NCBI GenBank assembly: GCA_945890485.1
Contig: CAMDCN010000006.1
Location: 1 to 64,000 of the forward strand
DNA: 64,000 bases
DNA from: Candidatus Sulfopaludibacter sp. SbA3
GTDB taxonomy: Bacteria; Acidobacteriota; Terriglobia; Bryobacterales; Bryobacteraceae
Direction: 5' to 3'
The notes under the pieces were generated by a model. The model searched no databases, was not told the origin of the DNA, and saw nothing but the letters and a program-made list of their open reading frames with translations. Of this stretch, positions 31,168 to 37,484 are shown piece by piece. The translations under genes and the position numbers were made by a program. Numbering within the stretch: position 1 is the first letter of the stretch; each line of letters opens with the position of its first letter.

Positions 31168-33438
31168 ATGCTTCGTCGTGTCCCGATCGTCTTTGCTCTT
31201 GTCTTATTTGGCATCTTCCCGTCATGGGTGGCCGGCTCTGACGAGTTGAAGCAGCGATTGCAGCGGATCTTCGATTCGCCTGCCTTTCAGCCGAAGCGGT
31301 TCGGTCCGGCCCGCTGGATCCGCGACGGGGCAGCCTTCACGACGCTCGAAGCCGCGCCGTCGGCCGATGGCGCGAAGGAGATTGTTGCGTATGAAACGGC
31401 GACGGGCAAGCGGTCAATCCTTGTCTCGCATCAGCAACTCACGCCCACCAAGGCGACGAAGCCACTTACCGTGGATGACTATCATTGGAGCAACGATGCC
31501 AAACGGCTGCTGATTTACACCGAGTCGAAGAAGGTGTGGCGGACCAATTCGCGGGGCGATTACTGGGTGTTGGACCGGACGACGGGGGCGCTGAAGAAAC
31601 TGGGCGGCGATGCACCGGCTTCCTCTTTGAGCTTTGCCAAGTTCTCTCCCGACGGCGCACGCGCCGCGTATGTCCGGGCAAACAATCTGTATCTGGAAGA
31701 CCTGACCAGCGGCGCGATTCGCCCCTTGACGACCGATGGTTCGGCCAATTTGGTCAATGGCGCTTCCGACTGGGTGTACGAGGAGGAGTTGAACGTCCGC
31801 GACGGATTCCGCTGGGCGCCGGACGGCCAGAGTATTGCGTTCTGGCAGTTCGATGTTACTGGGGTGGAACAGTTCGCCTTGATTGACAACACGAGTTCGC
31901 TGTACCCGAAGATTACCAACATCCCATACCCGAAGACCGGCTCGAAGAACTCCGCGGTGCGGGTAGGGGTCGTCGGGGTGACGGGTGGCGTGACCCGATG
32001 GATGCAGATTCCCGGTGATCCTCGCGAGCACTACATCTTCCGGATTGAGTGGTTGGCGGACGGCGGCGGCTTGGCGATTGGGCAACTGAATCGGCTGCAA
32101 AATACCGCGACGGTGTTCCTGGCGGACCCTCGTTCCGGCACGGCGAAGGCTATCTTTCAGGATCAGGACGCTGCCTGGGTGGACGTGCAGCATCGGGGCG
32201 ACCAGAGTGGCGGTTTCGATTGGTTGCACAAGGGCAAGAGCCTGCTGTGGTTGAGCGAACGCGATGGGTGGAGCCATGCTTATGCGGTGCCACGCGATGG
32301 CGGAGCGCCAGTTCTGGTGACGCCCGGGGCGGCGGACGTCGTGTCCCTGCAGACGGTGGCTCCAGGGAGCGATTCGATCTACTATACGGCTTCGCCGGAG
32401 AACGCGACGCAGCGGTATCTTTATCGCTCGTCCGTAGATCGTCCCGGCCCGGCGGTGCGCCTTACGCCGTCCGATCAGCCGGGGACGCACGCCTACGACA
32501 TTTCCCCGGATTGCCGGTGGGCGTTCCATACCTACTCGCGTTTTGATCGGCCGCCGGTGGTGGAACTGGTGAGCCTGCCGGATCATAAGCGAGTTCGCGT
32601 TCTGGAGGACAACGCCGTGCTGCGCGCCAACGTAGCGTCGTCGCTGGATCCACCCGCCGAGTTTCTGCAGCTCCAATTGGACAATGGAACGGTCGTCGAT
32701 GGTTGGTTGTTGAAGCCGCGGGCGTTTGACCCGTCGAAGAAGTATCCGCTGCTGGTGTATGTGTATGGTGAGCCGGCTGGGGTGACCGTGACGGACTCCT
32801 GGCCTGGGGTCCGCGGACTTTTCCATCGGGCGTTGGCGGCGAAAGGGTATCTGGTCGCGAGTTTCGACAATCGCGGTACGCCGGCGCCGAAGGGCCGGGC
32901 GTGGCGGAAGTCGATTTATGGGGCGGTGGGGGTGATTTCAGCGCAGGAGCAGACGGAGGCGGTGACGGCGTTGGCCCGGGCGCGGAGTTATGTGGATCTG
33001 TCGCGGGTGGGGGTGTGGGGTTGGAGCGGCGGCGGGTCGAATACGTTGAACCTGCTGTTCCGGTCACCGGATTTGTTTCGGGTGGGGGTGTCGGTGGCGC
33101 CGGTGCCGGACCAGCGGTTGTACGACACGATTTATCAGGAGCGTTACATGGGATTGCCGGAGGAAAACGCGGAGGGGTATCGGAGTGGGTCGCCGATCCA
33201 TTTTGCTGAGGGTTTGCGGGGGAAGTTGTTGGTGGTGCACGGGTCGGGCGATGACAACGTGCATATTCAGGGGACGCAGAAATTGGTGAACCGGCTGGTT
33301 GAGTTAGGCAAGCCGTTTGACTACATGGACTATCCGAACCGGACGCACTCGATTTCGGAGGGTAACGGGACGACGTTGCACCTCTACAGTTTGATTGCGC
33401 GGTATTTGGAGGAGCATCTGCCAGCGGGAGGGAGGTAA
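31168..33438 (+). CDS. Dipeptidyl peptidase IV (S9B family), exported
   Basis: 756 residues from ATG 31168 with a signal peptide (VPIVFALVLFGIFPSWVAGS). The N-terminal two thirds is the eight-bladed propeller of DPP IV, including DWVYEEELNVRDGFRWAPDG, where the Glu-Glu pair binds the substrate amino terminus. The C-terminal alpha/beta hydrolase has Ser620 in GWSGGG, Asp695/696 in HGSGDDNVH and His727 in PNRTHSI, the expected triad order. It releases Xaa-Pro or Xaa-Ala dipeptides from peptides in the periplasm. It stands downstream of the TonB-receptor-like gene but behind its own terminator-separated start, so probably has its own promoter. Confidence 0.9.
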   Translation: MLRRVPIVFALVLFGIFPSWVAGSDELKQRLQRIFDSPAFQPKRFGPARWIRDGAAFTTLEAAPSADGAKEIVAYETATGKRSILVSHQQLTPTKATKPLTVDDYHWSNDAKRLLIYTESKKVWRTNSRGDYWVLDRTTGALKKLGGDAPASSLSFAKFSPDGARAAYVRANNLYLEDLTSGAIRPLTTDGSANLVNGASDWVYEEELNVRDGFRWAPDGQSIAFWQFDVTGVEQFALIDNTSSLYPKITNIPYPKTGSKNSAVRVGVVGVTGGVTRWMQIPGDPREHYIFRIEWLADGGGLAIGQLNRLQNTATVFLADPRSGTAKAIFQDQDAAWVDVQHRGDQSGGFDWLHKGKSLLWLSERDGWSHAYAVPRDGGAPVLVTPGAADVVSLQTVAPGSDSIYYTASPENATQRYLYRSSVDRPGPAVRLTPSDQPGTHAYDISPDCRWAFHTYSRFDRPPVVELVSLPDHKRVRVLEDNAVLRANVASSLDPPAEFLQLQLDNGTVVDGWLLKPRAFDPSKKYPLLVYVYGEPAGVTVTDSWPGVRGLFHRALAAKGYLVASFDNRGTPAPKGRAWRKSIYGAVGVISAQEQTEAVTALARARSYVDLSRVGVWGWSGGGSNTLNLLFRSPDLFRVGVSVAPVPDQRLYDTIYQERYMGLPEENAEGYRSGSPIHFAEGLRGKLLVVHGSGDDNVHIQGTQKLVNRLVELGKPFDYMDYPNRTHSISEGNGTTLHLYSLIARYLEEHLPAGGR

Positions 33439-33469
33439 TGACCTGGGATTGGAGCCGGCGACGATTGGG

Positions 33470-33874
33470 TTAACTCAGCCCCAACCAATCTTCGCAACGC
33501 AGGTCTTTGACTCGGGCGAACTCGCGTTTATTGGCCGTTACGAGAGTGAGGCCGAGAGAGATGGCTTGGGCGGCTATGAGGAGATCATTTCCGCCGAGCA
33601 CTTGACCCTTCTTTTCCTGATGAGCGCGAAGCACTCCATAAACATGATCAGCAGGTTCTTCGAACGCGAGGATTTCGATTGCCGCGAGCACGGCCTCGAC
33701 TTGCGCGGTGAGGCGTGCTGACCCCTTCTTGGCTGCGCCGTATCGCAACTCTGCGGCGACGATGATACTGGTGGCCACCTGGGCTTCGCCCAGTTCGCGA
33801 ATTCGGCCGGTGACACGCCCCTGAGGATTCCGAATCAGGTCGGACATGATGTTCGTGTCCAGCAGGTAGCGCAT
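33470..33874 (-). CDS. vapC: VapC-family PIN-domain toxin
   Basis: 134 residues from ATG 33874. All PIN-domain acidic residues are in place: Asp in LLDTNIMSDLIR, Glu in IIVAAELRYGA, Asp in GGNDLLIAAQA and a late Asp/Asn in LVTANKREF. VapC proteins cut tRNA or rRNA with Mg2+. The start codon overlaps the TGA of the antitoxin gene (TGATG), so the two are translated in a coupled way. Confidence 0.9.
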   Translation of the reverse strand: MRYLLDTNIMSDLIRNPQGRVTGRIRELGEAQVATSIIVAAELRYGAAKKGSARLTAQVEAVLAAIEILAFEEPADHVYGVLRAHQEKKGQVLGGNDLLIAAQAISLGLTLVTANKREFARVKDLRCEDWLGLS

Positions 33875-34107
33875 CAGAGATTCACGGCGCGGGGAAGCGG
33901 ATCCATGACTTCTGGCAGGTCTTCATCAAGCGTCGGAAGAGTGGCGAGGACGTCCAGCAACGACTTTTGCGGTGCCAGTTCTACGATGAGGCGATCCCCC
34001 TCTTTCCGCATCACGGCATCCTTGCCGGGGAGTTCGAACTCCCGGGGAATGCGCACGGCTTGGTTCTGCCCGTTTCTGAATAGGCGGACCCGTCGCTCAG
34101 AGATCAT
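33874..34107 (-). CDS. vapB: VapB-type AbrB/MazE-fold antitoxin
   Basis: 77 residues. I choose ATG 34107 because GAGGTG lies six bases upstream; GTG 34113 overlaps that site. The N-terminal RVRLFRNGQNQAVRIPREFE is the swapped-hairpin AbrB/SpoVT DNA-binding domain, and the C-terminal tail (LDVLATLPTLDEDLPEV) should wrap the toxin. An 18-bp palindrome just upstream is the likely autorepression site. Confidence 0.9.
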   Translation of the reverse strand: MISERRVRLFRNGQNQAVRIPREFELPGKDAVMRKEGDRLIVELAPQKSLLDVLATLPTLDEDLPEVMDPLPRAVNL

Positions 34108-34121
34108 TGGCACCTCGTTAG

Positions 34122-34139
34122 CCTATGTTATAGCATAGG
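34122..34139. promoter_or_regulatory. Probable VapBC operator palindrome
   Basis: CCTATGTTATAGCATAGG is an 18-bp inverted repeat with one mismatched pair, 15 bases ahead of the vapB ATG. Its AT-rich centre could also be the -10 element of the minus-strand promoter, which would give direct repression by the VapBC complex. Confidence 0.6.
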
Positions 34140-34178
34140 TTGGCGGAAACTCAGTAGCTGTCGTGTGGAAAACGCCTC

Positions 34179-34184
34179 TACAAT
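34179..34184 (+). promoter_or_regulatory. Candidate -10 element for the small plus-strand operon
   Basis: TACAAT lies 28 bases before the GTG of the 55-residue gene, with AAGGAGG between. No convincing -35 box is visible at the usual distance. Confidence 0.4.
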
Positions 34185-34211
34185 AGCGGACTCAACAAGG
34201 AGGGCAAGAAC

Positions 34212-34379
34212 GTGGCCCTATTTGATCCTTCGCACGCTGAGGTAAAGGAGAGGTCCCTTCATACGTCGGAAGTGATCTCCTTCTTCTTCGATCACAAAGT
34301 GCCGCAAGACCCCGACTGCAGCAGTCCAGTGAGGGACCGATGGCGCGTCCGATCGGGGAACCGCAAACGGTACACTTAG
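34212..34379 (+). CDS. Small hypothetical protein upstream of the I9-like gene
   Basis: 55 residues from GTG 34212, with the strong Shine-Dalgarno AAGGAGG eight bases upstream. It begins ALFDPSHAEVKERSLHTSEV and ends in a basic stretch. A single Cys sits in DPDCSSP. No family is recognised. It is 12 bases ahead of the I9-like gene and should be co-transcribed. Given the RiPP-type enzymes opposite, a precursor or accessory role is possible but unsupported beyond location. Confidence 0.5.
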   Translation: MALFDPSHAEVKERSLHTSEVISFFFDHKVPQDPDCSSPVRDRWRVRSGNRKRYT

Positions 34380-34391
34380 GCCGGAGGGTCT

Positions 34392-34694
34392 ATGCCAGAT
34401 CTTACGAAACTCTCTGCTCCCGCCCGGCACTTGTTGTCTTCTGATGATCTACCGGCTTCGGTTGGATTGATGCTGCGGTTGCGGGCCGAGCCCAGTGATA
34501 CGGAGTTGTTGCGGTTAGAGGATTTGGGCGTTCGTGTCCGCTCAATCGCAGGAGACGTGCTGACGGCCGACGCCGATCCAGCGGTGCTGCCGCAGCTGAC
34601 CGACGAGGCCTTCGTCCTATCCGTAGAGGCATCGGCTCCGCTGTATATGGACGCGCCCGGGGAGGTACCAACTAACTACTCCGATGTGGAGTAG
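34392..34694 (+). CDS. Stand-alone I9-like propeptide/inhibitor domain, related to the subtilase at 37.5-39.8 kb
   Basis: 100 residues from ATG 34392 behind GGAGG. The segment LGVRVRSIAGDVLTADADPA followed by LPQLTDEAFVLSVEAS matches, position for position, GFQTRTVAGDVACGDIAVS and LAALEAVPSITRMEVS in the N-terminal domain (residues about 74-137) of the subtilase. Domains of this type fold the protease and block its active site. As a free protein it could act as an inhibitor or trans-acting foldase. Its stop overlaps the convergent LanC-like gene by 19 bases. Homology is by eye; the role is inferred. Confidence 0.65.
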   Translation: MPDLTKLSAPARHLLSSDDLPASVGLMLRLRAEPSDTELLRLEDLGVRVRSIAGDVLTADADPAVLPQLTDEAFVLSVEASAPLYMDAPGEVPTNYSDVE

Positions 34695-35731
34695 CCAACT
34701 GGCCAGAGGCCCAGGGGAGGCATGGCCTCCGGCGCGTCGAGGCGCAGCGCCAGCAAACCCATGCCCGCGTAACCGAGCATAAATCCGGGGTCCGCCGTAC
34801 GCTCCTCCGTACCGCATAGCCATGCGCCGGCGGCGACCGTCGCGGACCAGAGGCGCTCCGCGGCATTCGAGTACCGGGTATCTTCGAGGACTCGACCGGC
34901 GTACAAGAGCGCATCGATCGTGCCGGCGAGACCGTGGCACAGAGAATGGTTGCGCTCTTCCCACGCTTCGGCTCTTCCGGTGAGGACTCGCTCGGCAGAA
35001 GCCTCCAGCCAAGCGGCGGCGACGGCGGCTTCTGCCCCGTACTCGGGTCGTTTGGTGAGAACGAAGGCACGTAATCGGGTAAGGGTGACGCCGGCAAGAC
35101 CGTGGCACCAGGAGAGCGGAACGGTGCCGTGGGGCGGCTGATTCGATCGCCACGTGCGCGCTTGCCGATCGAACCAGGCGCGCTCGAACAAGAAGCCCTC
35201 GTGAGCTTGGGGGTGACTGGGATCGGCTTCGAGCAACGCCCAGGCCACGCCCGAGGCTCCGTGGGCAAGACCCGGCGCGGGATGCTCCGCGGGCCAGGCA
35301 CAGCCCAGTGCGGTGTCGCCGCCGGTGGAGCGGATGCGCTGGGCGACGGCGGTAGCTTGGCTCCTCAGACCGAGCGCGGTGAAGGCGAGGAGGGTTCCGG
35401 CTTCCCCGGCGACCACATCCCCGCGACCGGGGCCAGGATCGTGAGCCAGGCTGACCGGCGGGGGGACACCGAGCAGATGGGAGGTTCGGTGCACGGCCCA
35501 ATGGGCTCCCGGCGCGCCGCCATGGAAGCCGGGTAGTTTGTCGTTCGCGGTGGCCCACGCGGCAGCCTGTTCGGCGTAGCGTAGGGCCGGCGCGCGATAC
35601 ACGAAATCGCGTGCGGCAAGTTCGGCGAAGAGGAGGGCGATGCCCGCCGCACCTTCATAGAGGTCACCGGAGGGGGGCGGCGGAAGGGCGAGGATTCTCG
35701 CGGCCATTTCGGCGGCGACAGCGTTCACCAT
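34676..35731 (-). CDS. LanC-like lanthionine cyclase
   Basis: 351 residues from ATG 35731 with AGGAG six bases upstream. It shows the alpha/alpha toroid repeats of LanC (GDLYEGAAGIALLFAELA, GLAHGASGVAWALLEA, GFMLGYAGMGLLALRL). Zinc ligands are present: Cys209 in SWCHG, and Cys265-His266 in LCHGLAG; His157 matches the active-site base. LanC enzymes add Cys thiols to dehydrated Ser/Thr, forming thioether rings, in the cytoplasm. The start overlaps the HopA1-like gene by 7 bases, so it is the last gene of the subtilase operon. Confidence 0.9.
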   Translation of the reverse strand: MVNAVAAEMAARILALPPPPSGDLYEGAAGIALLFAELAARDFVYRAPALRYAEQAAAWATANDKLPGFHGGAPGAHWAVHRTSHLLGVPPPVSLAHDPGPGRGDVVAGEAGTLLAFTALGLRSQATAVAQRIRSTGGDTALGCAWPAEHPAPGLAHGASGVAWALLEADPSHPQAHEGFLFERAWFDRQARTWRSNQPPHGTVPLSWCHGLAGVTLTRLRAFVLTKRPEYGAEAAVAAAWLEASAERVLTGRAEAWEERNHSLCHGLAGTIDALLYAGRVLEDTRYSNAAERLWSATVAAGAWLCGTEERTADPGFMLGYAGMGLLALRLDAPEAMPPLGLWPVGYSTSE

Positions 35732-36555
35732 GGGTACTCCTGGCGGCTGCCGGGATTCCGGTATGGCGCGTCCAGGCTGACGCCTTGTTGCTCCAGCAGC
35801 GTCTGGGCCGCCGTCAGCATTGCCGCCTCGTTCGTGTGGGTCGCAAAGGCCTCGGCGAGCCAGCGGCAGCGTTGGCCGCCGAAGCTTTCGCCGGGCACGT
35901 CTTCAGCCAGCGAAATGCCCGGGGCGAGAGGCAGCGCGAACGCCGGATGGACGGGATGAAGCCAAGGTGCGGCAGACGTGGCGATGGCGCGAAGCGCGGG
36001 GACGAGATCGTTCCAGTGGTGGCGTTCGAGATAGAGCACGACGCCGTCCGGGCGAAGGCAGCGATGGAGGTCGAGGGGCGCCTTTACGGCGTAGTGGGCG
36101 GTGGGGGGTAATTGCTCCGTGATGGCCTGGATGAGCCGGAAGACGGACGCCGGCTGGACGGCCCAATAGACGCGGACGGCGGTGTTGCCTTCCGGCGCGG
36201 GGGGGACGAAAGCAGCCCACCAGCCGGCAAGTGCCGTGGACTCCGTGCGCTCGGCAACGTGGCCGCCGACGGGGCAGAAGTCGATGGGGTGGACGGAGCG
36301 CATCTGTTCGCCGCGGCGGACGACCGATTGACCGGAGGAGGGGTCCCAGCCAGCGGATTGCCAGCCGGAGGAGAAGCGCAAGCCATTGGCATCGGCGGCG
36401 CGATAGTGGGCGAGGGCGACAGGCGGGCTGAGGCGGGGGGCCGCGCCGGAACGTAGCGGGGCGTACCACTCCGCGTACAGGACGGCGGCACAATGTTCGG
36501 GGGCTACGGGGGCCGCGAGGCGGACGGCGTCGGCAAGTTGCTGATGGAACCTCAT
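35725..36555 (-). CDS. HopA1-family protein, likely phospho-Ser/Thr lyase (LxmY/TvaD-like)
   Basis: 276 residues from ATG 36555. Marks of the HopA1 family: LYAEWYAP (26-33), VRVYWAVQPASVFRLIQAIT (128-147), HYAVKAP and especially LAPGISLAEDVPGESFGGQR (210-229) followed by CRWLAEAF. In class V lanthipeptides (LxmY) and thioamitides (TvaD), HopA1-like proteins act with an APH-like kinase to convert Ser/Thr to dehydro residues by phosphate elimination. The gene overlaps the kinase stop by 4 bases and the LanC-like start by 7, so all three are tightly coupled. Activity is inferred from the family. Confidence 0.85.
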   Translation of the reverse strand: MRFHQQLADAVRLAAPVAPEHCAAVLYAEWYAPLRSGAAPRLSPPVALAHYRAADANGLRFSSGWQSAGWDPSSGQSVVRRGEQMRSVHPIDFCPVGGHVAERTESTALAGWWAAFVPPAPEGNTAVRVYWAVQPASVFRLIQAITEQLPPTAHYAVKAPLDLHRCLRPDGVVLYLERHHWNDLVPALRAIATSAAPWLHPVHPAFALPLAPGISLAEDVPGESFGGQRCRWLAEAFATHTNEAAMLTAAQTLLEQQGVSLDAPYRNPGSRQEYPW

Positions 36556-37475
36556 GCAGCGTTCCGGTAGACCGCGAACAGGCTTTCCGGAGCCTGGAGC
36601 AGCGCGGCCGCGTGCTCGGCCATCTCTCGCGCCGAGGAGATGGGGCCGCCAGCGAGGGCCACTTCGTGGGCGCTCTGGAGGAGGCGCGCGGCGGCGAGGC
36701 CGGACAGCCGCATGCGAAACGCGCGGGGGTCGGCGGGAGCGTATTGGTCGAGGTAGGCGCGGAGGAAGGCCGAGAGAGTGTTTTGGCCGCCGGCGCCTTG
36801 CAGGGCCATTTTCAAATGGTCCTGGACGATGCCGGCGACGTCCCAGGCTGGATCGCCGGAGCCGGCGATCTCCCAGTCGATGAGGCGGACGCGATCCTGC
36901 TGGACGCAGTTATCGAACTTCATGTCGTTGTGCACCAGGCAGGTGGTTTCAAGGGCGGTGCCGAGGAGGCGCAGCCGGGAGGCGACGGCGGGGCGATCTT
37001 CGACAAGAGTGGCGGTGGCGGGGTTTCCGAAGCCATGGGGCTCCAGAACATCGAGGATCCAGGGCCGGCGCATGGGCAGCGTCAGGTTCGCTTGCGTGGC
37101 GCGGTGGAGCGCCGCGAGATCGGCGCCGAAAGCAGCGGCGGTTGATGGTCCGGGGACGTACTGTTCCCCTGCTGCGCGGACGACGAGAGTTTGGGTGGCC
37201 TCATCTCGGTAGAGGCATTCGGGGAGCAGGCGGGCGAGAGCGGGTTGCGACGCCGCAAGCTCATAGACGGCGAACTCGGCGCCGAGGGTGGGAGCGCCGG
37301 GGGATTCCCGACGTTCCCTGGCTCGTTTGACGATCCAGCGTTCTCCGTTCCGCAATTTTAGGTCGACGACGGAGTGGGAGCTGGAACGGTCTAATGCGTG
37401 GAGGATCAGGCAACTGCAGGGCTTCGAAAGAAGCCCCGCAGCAGCGAGATAGGAGACGAGTTCCTGGGGAATCAT
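36552..37475 (-). CDS. APH-fold kinase, probable Ser/Thr-peptide kinase (LxmK/TvaC-like)
   Basis: 307 residues from ATG 37475, Shine-Dalgarno AGAGGA, nine bases after the subtilase stop. Kinase signatures: Lys50 in RWIVKRA, catalytic loop VHNDMKFDNC (Asp184, Asn189) and metal-binding Asp200 in LIDWE. The fold is that of aminoglycoside phosphotransferases, but the direct linkage to HopA1-like and LanC-like genes points to phosphorylation of Ser/Thr in a peptide or protein as the first step of dehydration. ATP is the expected donor, acting in the cytoplasm. Antibiotic resistance is unlikely from context. Confidence 0.85.
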   Translation of the reverse strand: MIPQELVSYLAAAGLLSKPCSCLILHALDRSSSHSVVDLKLRNGERWIVKRARERRESPGAPTLGAEFAVYELAASQPALARLLPECLYRDEATQTLVVRAAGEQYVPGPSTAAAFGADLAALHRATQANLTLPMRRPWILDVLEPHGFGNPATATLVEDRPAVASRLRLLGTALETTCLVHNDMKFDNCVQQDRVRLIDWEIAGSGDPAWDVAGIVQDHLKMALQGAGGQNTLSAFLRAYLDQYAPADPRAFRMRLSGLAAARLLQSAHEVALAGGPISSAREMAEHAAALLQAPESLFAVYRNAA

Positions 37476-37484
37476 GCGGTTCCT

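Noticed and set aside
36552-37475. The APH-fold kinase as an antibiotic-resistance gene
   Set aside because: Tight coupling to HopA1-like and LanC-like genes fits the peptide-kinase branch seen in class V lanthipeptide and thioamitide clusters much better.
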